Shown in pieces: positions 11,521 through 22,149 of a stretch of DNA of 64,000 bases (positions are counted from its first letter, which is position 1; every line of letters begins with the position of its first letter). Under the pieces are notes generated by a model that had not been told where the DNA came from, did not search any database, and saw only the letters and a program-made list of their open reading frames with translations. The stretch spans positions 6,944,690 to 7,008,689 of the forward strand of contig CM065328.1 in the NCBI GenBank assembly GCA_033032175.1, read 5' to 3'. Both the position numbers and the translations under genes were made by a program. This DNA is from Saturnia japonica (Eukaryota > Arthropoda > Insecta > Lepidoptera > Saturniidae).

Positions 11521-12009
11521 TTATAGAAATTCGTGGTTTGTTATAATTATCGTATAAACTTTCAGCTAAGCTGTTATTTTGACATTACAAACATACACTT
11601 AATTTTTATTAATTATATAGAAGATGTTAGGGTCAGCAAAGTGTGGGTAAAGTAGTTGATTGGCCCAAATACAAAGTTGTTTACACAAATTAATATTTTG
11701 AGTTTAAGATATTTAATTTTTGGTTTGTGAAGAAAACAATAATAAAAATATATGTTGTTTCTTTTCAAATTAATAAAAACAAACATAGGATAATAAATAT
11801 TTCAATAATATGTTTTAAAGTACAACAATTACATTCCACAAATACAGAAAAATCAATAAATTTTATAGTAATTAAAATTGTTGTCTATGGACACGTCAAT
11901 CTTGTCGTTGGTTATGATTGTTTATTTATTTGTTTAGATGGAATGGAACAAACTGTAATTAATAGGAGTTTTGGCGATATCTTACGACTGTCATTTAGTG
12001 TTTTTTTTT

Positions 12010-12300
12010 TAAATTCATAACTTTATGTTCGTCACATTAAATTGTGTAATACAGATGGCATATTATATAGTAAAGTTTGATTATTATGTACAAGTGAAGT
12101 GGATTGGTAATAATAACATGGACCATAACTGTGAGATGTTACAAAAACTCCCTAGAAAGTTCTAACATGGGAGCCACCATCTTGTTAGAATACTGAAATC
12201 ATCATAGGTCACTGTGATACACTATATCTATTTGATAATGGCAGTAATAGTCTTCATAAAGATGACTACCCGCCGAATTAGGAAGAAAAAGAAACTATAA
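12010..12300 (+). mobile_element. Solo arm of the 930-bp foldback element family
   Basis: Matches the right arm of 40991-41920: 'gtgaagtggatt', 'ttacaaaaactccctagaaa', 'gccaccatcttgttagaata', 'atggcagtaatagtcttcat' and an 'aggaagaaaaag' end. The partner arm is absent here. Confidence 0.65.
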
Positions 12301-13478
12301 ATAAGAATGCGATGGATTCTTTGGGGGTAATTTGCAAAGTGAAGTTTTATTTTCATAGATCTGTTGTTTTCCTGAATAATTCTGAAGAACATCTGAATAA
12401 CACAAAAACCTTGTGTGCATTTGACATTAATTAGACAATTTAAACCAATGGAATGAGAATGCGCGTATTTGGCCCACACGCTCAATTTCTATCGCGCTCG
12501 TATATCTCTCTCGGTTCATATACTATTTCATAGCATAGTTTTTTTCTCTCTCTGATGCCTATTTCCGTTCCCTTTGCGTCAGAAAAGTTTCGTTGCCAAA
12601 AAACCTTGCGTTTACATTTTTTTTAACCTTAAAATTTTACTGTGATCGCGCCCAAAGAAGTTTCACTTCAAAAAATGGTATAAATATTACATACAGTATT
12701 AAACGAAAATACAAAAGACTTGGAGATTGGCTGATTTATATTTCTAAATATATTTTTATTTGCATACAGTAAGCAAGGCTTTTTAATTTTATTTACGAAA
12801 ATAATAACGAAAATATTTTAATCACCATTTTTTTCTCTCTGCAGTATTTGAATAAATAACTAAAAAAAACCCATAAATAATGAATACAAGTTAGTCAATT
12901 AGCCTTTTGACCGTTGTTATATTTAATAAAGATGGTTATGTGGACTTTATTAAAAATTTTCTTAAAGAAATAACACAGGTCTAGAAGCTGCAATAGTATT
13001 TTAAATGTAAGGCTTTAAAAACATTTTGAACATACTTAAGACGAACGCAGCCAATCCGCAAGTTGACAGTATATTTAAAAATTAAAGTTATTAATATTAG
13101 TCTATTTATCAAAGCCTAAAACAATATACACATATGATGTGTGTGTTTTTTTTTAAGTTTACTTTACGTAATTTTTTTTTTTTGTTTTATTGGAAACACT
13201 TCGCTATCAGAAAACGTGTTGTCATCGTGCAACGAATGTACACATATGAATGTTATTTTGTGTGATAAGTGATTCTAAAATTATTGTTAAAGGTTGAAAA
13301 ACTTGCTTTAACATTATACATATATTATGCTGAAGAAATTATAACTAAAATTCTATTAAATTCAACTATCCTCATAATACCTTTAGCCTTAGTTTTATTT
13401 ATTGAATAATGACGTCACGTGGCTTTCCTGCATATTTTTTATTCAGATTAAAAAATATTTTTATATTACTTTTACATA
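12301..13478. other. Intergenic, no gene seen
   Basis: AT-rich; short poly-T/poly-A tracts and a 'gaagtttcacttc' motif near 12657, also seen in part near 15850. No coding sequence or identifiable element. Confidence 0.45.
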
Positions 13479-13600
13479 AAACATACCATCACGCCTGTAT
13501 TCCCCGAAGGGTTAGGCAGAGGTGTACTAATGTATACCAACAGTTCGCCGAGTATGTTTTTAGGTCCCATGTAATAGGGGGCGAGCCTATTGGCCTATTA
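13479..13600 (-). mobile_element. tRNA-derived SINE family A, 3' fragment
   Basis: Antisense fragment of the SINE seen complete at 19785-20015: 'taccatcacgcctgtattcc', 'cgaagggttaggcagaggtg', 'aggtcccatgtaataggggg' and 'cgagcctattg'. The tRNA-like head is missing. Confidence 0.75.
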
Positions 13601-15513
13601 CTTTTAAATATGTAATAATGAATAAATTTTAATTCCCGGGTATTATTTTCAACACATTTAAAGTGTTCCAAATAATTTTTCATAATTTTTCTAGTCCCAA
13701 GTTCTAGAATCGTTGAAACTCGAAATTTATGTTTGTTCATACTTAAGTATTTTGATTTAGTTTTTATTAAGTACTTACTAATTGTAATTTCTTTATCGAC
13801 GAGAATCGAAGAATTTTTCTGTTCAAAATGTGTAGCTACGTTAACTTTTTATTTTATAACTTATTTAAAAACATTTCACTTCATAAATGTTTGTTATTAT
13901 AATAATGTTATTTGTGATAATAAAATTTGAGTTCCTTTGTTATTTGTTTTTCATTTATATCAGCTGTTCATAACCTTATAAGTATGTATTAGGTATGTAA
14001 CAATACATAATTTTGCCTATACGATACCGATTATTGCAGTGAATAATCGAAACTTAAGTAATAGTAAAATAAATAGTAATGTATGTAAGCTCCCACATAT
14101 TTTTACCCTACTGGCGTAGGGTAAAATTTTTCGGGGGATTTTATGTCTCTTTTAAGCACTTGGCGATAATCTTTTTAATGATAAGGTAAGTAGGTGTTTG
14201 ATATTTATTTTTAACATAAACCCAGCCTAAAAAGCAGTATTATTGAAAAGAATGTGCAAACAAAATTTATAACAAATAAGCACAAAGTAATACCATGCTC
14301 ATTAAAGCCGAAATGGCCATTATGGCTGTTAGTACCACGCGCGGCTCTTCTGTTTATATGAAGGGAAAACTATGGCGCTTCCCGATATATCGTATCGGTA
14401 TCGTTACATTCCTGATTTATATATTACTGACCGTTGATCCCACGAACGATCCTCAAAGAGTAATAACTAATCTAAAAACAATATGAAAGATAAAATAGTT
14501 GCATTCGTACGTAGTGTACGTACACTTGTATATAATAGAAAGAGAGAGATAGAGAAAGTCTCATGGAGGGGCATAACGCTTTTTGCATAAGTGATTACAA
14601 GTCGCAAGCCGCGTTAAGGTAGGCACCTACTTCGTTTCAAAAATCACCAAGGAAATATTGATAAACCCAATCGAGTCTATTACCTACGTATCTGCTTTTC
14701 TGCGAAACTGAGGTAGTTCTTTGATCTTTAAAGTGCCCTAATTCGTAAGGTCCAAATTGTTTAAAGTAATTTTGATATTGATACGATTATAAAAATGATA
14801 ATTGCATGTCTTGGATTTATAATGTAAAGATAGTTACGTCAAAACAAAAATAATTCAGATATTTTCAATAAATTTTACAAATCCTTTTTTAAGACGTAAT
14901 GGACGACTAGACTTTATTGTCTAGGACCTTCATCAATAACTTTTCAAATTCGACTCGTAGTGCCTAAGATTAGCGCATACAAACTTAAGCAGTTAGAATC
15001 TATAGAATATGGATATACCTAATAGAAAGCACCCGGTGGTTTAATTTTCACAAGTCCATTGACGTATAATAATTTAAAAACGTTTTACCATTAATCCACG
15101 CATTTAGTCGTTCACGTGATGGCACAAACGAGCGAACAGACAAATATTGTCTCAACGATAACGAGTAAAAAGCACCGCGCTTCGAAGGCACTAAACTATG
15201 TCAAATAATAAACGCACTTTGACGGGATAAAGGTAAGTTCATAAGGTGTAACATTTCCTTCTTCGACTTAATTTTAAAATAATCTTTGTACGATATTCAT
15301 CTACACTAACAAGACAATTTTCAATAAAAAAGGAAATCAACTACTATAATGTTGAGTAGTCCTTGGTGTATCTTTGAAATCGAAACGAATCGAATCGTTC
15401 AATACTCACTAAATTAAAATGGGACCACACTTTCGGGGGTATCATCCAACAAAAACCGTATCATATAAAGCGGTTCATAAATAAAAAAGTTTTGCCTGAA
15501 GAATTTATAAAAT
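13601..15513. other. Intergenic, no gene seen
   Basis: AT-rich, no recognisable protein. It contains a small palindrome near 14505-14520 (gtacgtagtgtacgtac) followed by an AG-rich tract. Confidence 0.45.
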
Positions 15514-15616
15514 ATGGGTACATTTGGTAAGTTGGGTGGAGCTGTAAAAGCCGCAGCGGCTTCAGGGCCCCTAAGGCTAACAGTATAGTCAGACCTAAAA
15601 AAAAATGGGTACATTT
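15514..15616 (+). mobile_element. ~78-bp poly(A) retroposon with 12-bp target duplication
   Basis: Direct repeats ATGGGTACATTT at 15514-15525 and 15605-15616 flank a 79-bp insert that ends in a poly(A) run. The insert reads ggagctgtaaaagccgc, ggcttcagggccccta and ggctaacagtatagtcag. The same unit occurs at 16758, 18357, 27987 and 43590. Target duplication plus tail show target-primed retroposition. Confidence 0.8.
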
Positions 15617-15934
15617 TAATTGAGAAATTCCTCCTTTTTTTGAAGTAACTAAAGAATTATAAGGCTCATGAGATTTTCTTTGAAGTGAAACTTGTCAGGC
15701 CGTGATTTGATAATTTGACGAGAATTGAGAGGGAAATTTCAAGGACGCGTCACATTTATGCACGATTTGTTACATGAGAGAGAAGAAGAAAGAGCTATAC
15801 AAATTAAATATCTATTTATGTAATACACGGTTTAGGTTATCCGCGTCTCTCTTTTGAAGAAGTTTCACTACTGTTTCGTATACGGTGCTGCACGTGTAAT
15901 CTTTTATATGGTCCAAGCAACCACGCTAAACCTA

Positions 15935-16345
15935 TTAGAAGATTGGTTCTCAAGTGCAGCTGCCGGAACACACCTATTGGTGTTTGCCAAGCCAAAAGCC
16001 ATAACATCATTCTACGGTGCCCTCACGATGTTTTCCTTCATCGAAAACTCAAGCTCATTGCAGGTATTGAGAGAGGTAAGGCAAAGAAAAACTTCTTTGG
16101 AAATTTGTCTCTACTCGGGGTAGCCCGATTAGTGGAATACCTTCACCCTACAGAAGATCATAGCCAAATAACCTTGTGTTGTGTTCCTGCGGTGAATACG
16201 GTTTCCAGAGCTCTTTTGGGTTCAAGGCAACACGCTTTTGATACAGATATGGTATTACAAGAGTCTATAGGCCACCTTTGTAGTATAAAAAAACGTATTC
16301 GAAATCACGTCGATCGACGCGATGAGCCATCATTTCTGTTTGTCT
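15935..16345 (-). mobile_element. SINE family C interrupted by a family D retroposon
   Basis: 15935-16061 is the antisense body of SINE C (tgcagctgccggaacacacc; cgaaaactcaagctcattgc). 16293-16345 is its antisense tRNA-like head (gtattcgaaatcacgtcgat; gatgagccatca). Between them, in the opposite direction, lies a family D copy (16062-16292) ending in poly(A). Short direct repeats (gtatt) border the insert. Confidence 0.65.
16062..16292 (+). mobile_element. SINE-like retroposon family D, nested in SINE C
   Basis: Same body as 8395-8635 (tctctactcggggtagcccg; cttcaccctacagaagatca; tgtgttgtgttcctgcggtg), ending 'tagtataaaaaaa'. The A-run end and flanking gtatt repeats indicate retroposition into the older SINE. 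Confidence 0.6.
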
Positions 16346-16399
16346 CTATGAACGTGATAATCTCTGGAACTTGCGGTCAGTCGCATTTTGTTGTCTATT

Positions 16400-16606
16400 T
16401 ATTGAGGAAGGTTATAGGCTATATAATTTCACACTACGAGTGTAAAGAGCAGAGCAGTAACTATAAACGTGAAGCAATCTAGCAAGCTGTGGACAAGTAT
16501 GGGAAGTGGGAACAATGAGGTACACGGGTGCGTTGGCAGCGCGGTGCGGCGTGGTGGGATAAACTTAACAGAGGTGTAAGTAATCATGGTGCACAGTTAG
16601 TTAGAT
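16400..16606 (+). mobile_element. Helitron-like repeat related to 2490-2696
   Basis: Shares 'ttgaggaaggttataggcta', 'gagcagagcagtaac', 'gtacacgggtgcgttggcag' and an end 'ggtgcacagttagtt' (CTAG changed to TTAG). Parts of the same sequence make up the arms of the inverted repeat at 33662-34123. Confidence 0.5.
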
Positions 16607-16754
16607 TGAATTCTTCTTCTTGCTTTCATCCTACGCGAAGTATGCTAGTGTAGGGCTTTGTATGTGTGTATAGATGAAACGTCGAGACTCTGTTCCGTGT
16701 GCCTATTTAATTACCGCTCTACGTGGCGGGTAGCGAACGACTGCCGATAACTTT

Positions 16755-16832
16755 TTTTTTCGAACTGTCTTTACTGTTAGCCGTGAGGTTTATGGAGCCT
16801 CAGACGGCTTTTACAGCTTCACAGGGCTAGCC
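16755..16832 (-). mobile_element. ~78-bp poly(A) retroposon, antisense copy
   Basis: Minus strand reads ctgtgaagctgtaaaagccg, tctgaggctccataaacctc, acggctaacagtaaagacag and then poly(A) (a T run at 16750-16760 on the plus strand). Flanks gccgataact and gccgtgtaact may be a decayed target duplication. Confidence 0.65.
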
Positions 16833-16891
16833 GTGTAACTATATTTATACAGTTTCACTTATGCACACATACGAACCCCTGCAGTAGCATT

Positions 16892-17399
16892 AAGGGCTCG
16901 TGTAGATGGCGCCGCGGACGCTTCGCCGTAGTTCAGCGGCCACCGCTCCACCGCGCCACCACCACTCCGTCACCGCGCCGCCGCTTTATAAGTACTATAT
17001 CACTTCCTTTTTCGTAATACATTGCTAGCAACAAAAAATATACGTGAACATGTTAAGTTTAACTTTAAAAAAAGTTAGTGTTTGCATATAATAGGTATAT
17101 CTAATAATTTGTCGAATGCTTTGATATTCATCGGAAGATAATCACAAAACATACACTCATGTCTTCGTATATCTTTATAAAGCTAAAAAACTTTAAAAAA
17201 CTTTTTAAAAAACTACTTCCTTTTTTATTTAAATTCATAATATTAATTATGCCTACACGTATGATGTTCATGTCTAGTAATGTATTACTAAAGGTGTATA
17301 GTGATATGGTAAATCAAGCAACAGCGGCGCGTGTACACAGCATAGAGGCACGAAAGAGCGGCAAATGCGCGTAGGCGGTTCCGTCTACACAAGCCCTTA
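16892..17399. mobile_element. MITE with ~30-bp terminal inverted repeats
   Basis: Left end taagggctcgtgtagatggc and right end, inverted, taagggcttgtgtagacgga are complementary over about 30 bp with few mismatches. The left inner part is unusually GC-rich (cgccgcggacgcttcgccg). No transposase. Superfamily not assigned; flank TTAA at left and TTAC at right is not a clean piggyBac duplication. Confidence 0.65.
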
Positions 17400-17449
17400 C
17401 ATGTTTTGATTTTACGCTCTCTTCTACCTTTTTTATACTATCACAGTAA

Positions 17450-17665
17450 AGTGACTGCACTTAGCCTGATGGTAAGTACTGTACAATCTAAAAACAACGA
17501 CGAGCACCGAGAGATCAGTAATTCGTAGCCGGTCATCACTGTCATGCCGTTCTGCAAATATTATCTCTCCACGTTACCTTTGAAAAACCCGAAGTCGTAA
17601 AAAAGAAGGAACACACTGCCAGGCAGATAGTTTCACAATTTTACGGTACGTCAAAGATAAAAATT
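17450..17665 (+). repeat. Interspersed repeat, family E
   Basis: Contains 'gatggtaagtactgtacaat', 'cccgaagtcgtaaaaaagaa' and 'ggcagatagtttcacaattt', shared in order with 26545-26725. Non-coding; class not recognised. Confidence 0.45.
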
Positions 17666-18180
17666 GCATAATATTTAGTAAAAATCTTAAGATTTGTTGA
17701 AAGGCAAAGCATAGTTAAAACTGGTGGATCTTTATGAAATTTTTCACAGGAGTTCCATATGGAACGTATTGAGTACTTACTAGGAAAAGGTTTTTGGAAA
17801 TTCATCCCTTAATAGGGTTTTGTGGGGAGTTAAATTTCCTTACAGTTTGCAGAAACGAAATCTCTTCGGGCTCTTATCTCATCTTAACTTTCATATGTTA
17901 ATATTATCTGTGCCTGTGGCTTCGCTCAAGTGGACTACGGAATAACCTCAATCAGGCACAAGTGCGATTCGATATCGATATCGATTACACATAGTTTTAT
18001 TTTTAATTTCCCTCATTTTTTTTAAATTCTTTATATTCGTAATGTGAGAGTCAAGAAACATGCAATTCTATATTGGGGAAGACACTGTTACCTGAGACAC
18101 AGGTTATGCCTGGTTCAGATGACAGGGTTCAGCCATATTGGATGTAATGTAAAATATTGTGAAAGATAAATTATTATTAA

Positions 18181-18273
18181 CTAGCTGGTACCCGCGACTT
18201 CGTCTGCGCAGGATTAGTACTTCGAGTAGCTTATCCATCCACACAAACTTTCGCGTTTATAATATTAGTAGGA
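18181..18273 (-). mobile_element. 93-bp Helitron-like element, intact termini
   Basis: On the minus strand: A|TCCTACTAATATTATAAACG ... GCGCAGACGAAGTCGCGGGT ... CAGCTAG|T. It begins with TC after A, ends with CTAG before T, and has a GCG...CGC hairpin about ten bases from the end. Internally deleted, non-coding. Confidence 0.7.
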
Positions 18274-18344
18274 TATTATTATAATGGTCTTGTAGATTTT
18301 TCCATTAAGTTTGAAGGGGTATGCGCGGATCACAACTTGTTTCT

Positions 18345-18446
18345 GAGACCTGTTGCTTTTTTTTTAGAACGTTCTATACTGTTAGCCTTAGGGGCCCTGA
18401 AGCCGCTGCGGCTTTTACAGCTTCACCGAACTTGGAGACCTGTTGC
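18345..18446 (-). mobile_element. ~78-bp poly(A) retroposon with 12-bp target duplication, antisense
   Basis: GAGACCTGTTGC at 18345-18356 and 18435-18446 flanks an insert whose minus strand reads ggtgaagctgtaaaagccgc, agcggcttcagggcccctaa and ggctaacagtatagaacgtt, followed by A's. Same start and end as the copy at 15514. Confidence 0.85.
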
Positions 18447-19784
18447 TTGATTATGAACTATTTATACGTATAACGAGTAGATATATAAGGTGTCTAGAGA
18501 CTAGTAGCTATTTTATTAAGAGAAACATGTAGATTTTTAACATTCATAACAATACTAATTATAACGGAAAGCTCTGTTGGAAAGGGGCCCTTACTTTCAC
18601 TAACGGCTTGTTTGTCCTGGTGTGTGCTTGTCGATAATGCAGTCGCCGCGCACAAAACACGCGTTGAGCAGTTTACGGTCATCTGTCCTTTTTGAAATTG
18701 CTACTCCCAGTAAGGAGCTATTGTGTAGGTGCCTAACTAAATTAACTGGCCCGATGACGATAAGTTGTACTAATTAGTCACGTTGGCGTAAAATGTAGGC
18801 GCAAAGTGGATGCAAATATGCAGTTAGCGATTCATTCCAGACATATTACCTACTTTTAAGATAAAATTGTTTGTACATTTTATAAGTAAAGATAAAGAAA
18901 TACTCTCAAAAGAATTGTTTTCACGGTTTAACGTTTAGAAGTGCCTTCTTTTAATGAGTATACTGGCAGCGATTTTTGATTGCCGGTGCGGAGACGCGCT
19001 GTCAATGTTAAAGTTGGTGTGTGGACGTAAATATTAGCAGCGATTCGAATAGTATAGTATTGCAGGCGATTTTTAATTTTTTAACATGGTCGGTGGTCGA
19101 CCTACTAGAGTGTTCACGTACTTACTTCTGTGACGGAATTCATAGAAATTTATAAAGATTTACCTATTTTGTGGTTAAAAAGTAAATATTAATAAAATAC
19201 GGATATGAAGACATGAAGCTATTAGATTTTAATCAAAAATTTAAGGATGTGAAGCCAAAAGCCACCGTTATAAAAAAAGGAAATGGTTGCAGAAAATATT
19301 CCTACACCTTCATTATGCTATTACTTGAGAGAGTATTTTGGTCTTTAAAGTAACCATTTCTAGACCCCTAATCTTCTAATTTCTTTATCTTTGTCATTTA
19401 TGGAAACATATGCTAGCGCAAGCAGCAAAGGCCAGAGAACAGGCAAGATTTTAACAACAGCACGCACAGATCTGCTACGTCTGCACACCTCTGCTATCAA
19501 ATAAACATTGATCGATTGCTATCGTGTGGACACAAAAGACTTCAAATTGCCAGCGATCAAAGTCGCTGCGTGTGTACCGGCTATATTATAGGGTTTAAAC
19601 TGAATAAAAAGTATTTTTGATTTGAATAGAAATAAATAAAGAACACAATTTCTCACATGACTATTTAATTCCAATCTAAGTAAAGCTTATATTTTGCTAA
19701 CTTGTTTACTTACTTATCTAAATATTATATAGATATTTATGATGATGATTTGTATATATCATATATGTATATACATATCATCAT
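18447..19784. other. Intergenic, no gene seen
   Basis: AT-rich with short GC-richer islands near 18590-18660 and 18960-19030. No recognisable protein or element. Confidence 0.4.
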
Positions 19785-20015
19785 GCCTGATTAGCCTAGT
19801 TGTCGTAAGTGCCACTGCTATGCTCGAGGTTCTGGGTTCGATACCCAGGTCAAGCAAAGCGTTATTGGGTTTTTCTATGAAATTCTTATTAGCGGCTCGG
19901 AGCTTGGTTCTATGCCCGATTAATGGCAATAAGTTCGCCCCCTATTACATGGGACCTAAAACATACCTGGTGAACTGTGTGTGTACAATATCACCTGCGC
20001 CTAACCCTTAGGGTT
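19785..20015 (+). mobile_element. tRNA-derived SINE family A, near full length
   Basis: Head has an A box-like 'attagcctagttgtcgtaag' and a B box 'ggttcgatacc' within a CTGGG/CCCAG stem, as in a tRNA. The body is 'gcaaagcgttattgggtttt', 'gcggctcggagcttgg', 'gcccgattaatggcaataag', 'cctattacatgggacctaaa' and 'gcgcctaacccttagggt'. Relatives are at 13479, 33105, 43922, 46774 and 49688. Confidence 0.85.
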
Positions 20016-20327
20016 ATTTTTTTAAACAGCTATTTAGTAAACATATTATAAGGTTTGCTTGGTTTGGAATTAAATGACCGAATGTGAAACTGTGTCCTCA
20101 TATTTAAAATAATAACAATAACAGTTTGTACTTAATATTGAAATAAAATTGGTTTATAGCGGATAGAGTATAAATAGACATAGAAACGTGTAGGTATTTA
20201 ATTTCATAGATAATGATTGTTATTATTATGAAAACATAAGTTTTATCGTACCCACTCCTAGTCACTTGAATATTCCGTAGAAAATTGTGAGCGGCGAGAG
20301 AATAGTGTGTCAGAAGTGCATCATGAT

Positions 20328-20957
20328 TAGGGTTGCCATTCGTCTCAATATATCAGGACTGTCACAGTTATTACACCCCTATTCCGACGCGGCGAGTCCC
20401 GACAAAGCACTACGACCCGATTTTCCGAGCGGTCACGGCTTTTCAGAAACTTGCGCTGAACTACTTGACCGTGCTGTGGAAGGAGGAAAATTTTCTGGAC
20501 ATTTTCAGCAACGGTAGTGTTTAACAATAAAAATTGGGGAAATAAGTTGGCTCTGAAGAGTAAAAAGCCAAAGACTTTTAAGTAGAGATGTGCTTTTTAA
20601 GTGAAACAACAAATCCTGAAAGAAAATGCTATAATATGCTCAAATTGTGTAGATATTTATTTAGGATAACTGGCCACAATACCACTGCTTCATTTAAATA
20701 ATACGGAACCAGTGGACTGATGAACGAAGATTGTGAAGAGAGTTGAGTGGTATTGACTTGTCAACATATGGAGTGAACTGCACGGGGTTTTATAAACATG
20801 TAAAAGGGCAAACAATTTTTTTTAAGTTTATCTTCAGCAAAATAAGAACAACCTACGTCTAACTGTCTAACAATGGATAGATTAGAATTTGTCGATAATT
20901 CATTTTTTTTTTTCTTTTTGTTTCTCGACGAGAGCCTGGCGATTTATGGTAACCCTA
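20328..20957. mobile_element. hAT-like non-autonomous element, 630 bp
   Basis: Terminal inverted repeats TAGGGTTGCCAT (left) and ATGGTAACCCTA (right) match 11 of 12. The flanking 8-mers atcatgat and gacatgat share six bases, fitting a decayed 8-bp hAT target duplication. The inside has small open frames but no transposase. The left 200 bp is GC-richer than its surroundings. Confidence 0.65.
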
Positions 20958-21059
20958 GACATGATGAAATAAGCCATCAATGATAATATGATCATGTAAT
21001 TAATTTTATTGCGTTTTTAATTATGTAAACGTTATCTAAAGTTCTATAGTTTACATTCA

Positions 21060-21245
21060 CCAAACATCATGATGAAACCCTAGCACTGTGGTACGGCTTT
21101 CTGTTGCTAAAGAACAATAGGTGTGTTCAGATAGTTGCACTTGAGAATCAGACTTCCACTAGGCTTAGCGTGCTGTCATCTCGGACTATATCGTCATTTA
21201 AGATCAGATGAGATTGTGGTCAAAATGCTAAACCTGTAACGATAA
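21060..21245 (+). mobile_element. SINE family C, body only
   Basis: 'catcatgatgaaaccctagc', 'aataggtgtgttcagatagt', 'taggcttagcgtgctgtcat' and 'gatcagatgagattgtggtc', ending 'aaaatgctaaacctgtaacg'. The tRNA-like head is missing (5' truncated). Confidence 0.7.
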
Positions 21246-21795
21246 AAAAAACTAATTTTGGCTTGAAAAATCTGTAACTTTGTAAACAATTTTGAATTTT
21301 CGTATTCCGTCGAATAACAAACGGGTCCGCTGCAAACTATGATACGGCGGGATACAATTACCATTGGAAAACAGTGCGTTGTCCTACCTCCAGCCGCGGG
21401 CCCAGTCTAATTGGCCTTGTGTAAACTCTCTCCCTGTTATCGTGCTGCCTCGGGCTCTGTCAGGGCTCGCTTACTGCAGAACAGACTTTAAATTTTATTC
21501 TAATAACAATATACATGATTTTTATAGAGCTTTTAGTCCCTATGTCATGTGAAGTTAAAAGACGTACGTAGATTATAGTAAGTACTAAATTGATAAACCT
21601 AAAATAGTATCTGGCTTTTAAGTATAAATAGATGAATATTTAAACTGTGTGTCATATACTGACCAGCTCAATGCCACAAGGCATTTTATCCTAGCTAACC
21701 AGCGGTATTGTGTATAAAATATTATTGGTTGTAGTGCATATAGGAGTTTAATAAAAATTAGAAGATACAGAAGTAATAAACATATAGAAAAGTAA

Positions 21796-22149
21796 TCATT
21801 ATAATAATACATGAAGCAAAAACTTTGTACCCCTTTCTAAGCGTATTGCGTGCACGGAAGACTGATATTTAGCATGGTTAAAGTTTATATGGTGAAGGAG
21901 TGCAGAAAGCTAAAATTTATCTATAATATCTGTTACTAATATATAAAATAAAATAAATGAATACGGCGTATCCTAACCCGACCAGTGCCATTGAAATTAG
22001 ACCACAAAAAATTGACATTGTCACTCAATGAAAACTGACAACAAGTGGTATAATATTCATTGTTTACGTTCATACTGCAAATGTCAAAGAGAAAGTAGTT
22101 TATGATTAAAAAGTAGCCGGTCGAATTTCAATCATTGGGCGACCGCTAG
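21796..22149 (+). mobile_element. Helitron-like family G, copy 1 (354 bp)
   Basis: Starts TC after A (21795), ends CTAG (22146-22149) before T. The body has 'gcgtattgcgtgcacggaag' and 'gacattgtcactcaatgaaa'. The 3' end is ggtcgaatttcaatc (decayed hairpin), then ttgggcgacc and gctag. It aligns end to end with 44531-44876 and 57445-57798. No ORF. Confidence 0.75.

Noticed and set aside
15943..16482. 179-codon plus-strand ORF
   Set aside because: It runs through two SINE families and a Helitron-like repeat in mixed orientations; no protein motif.
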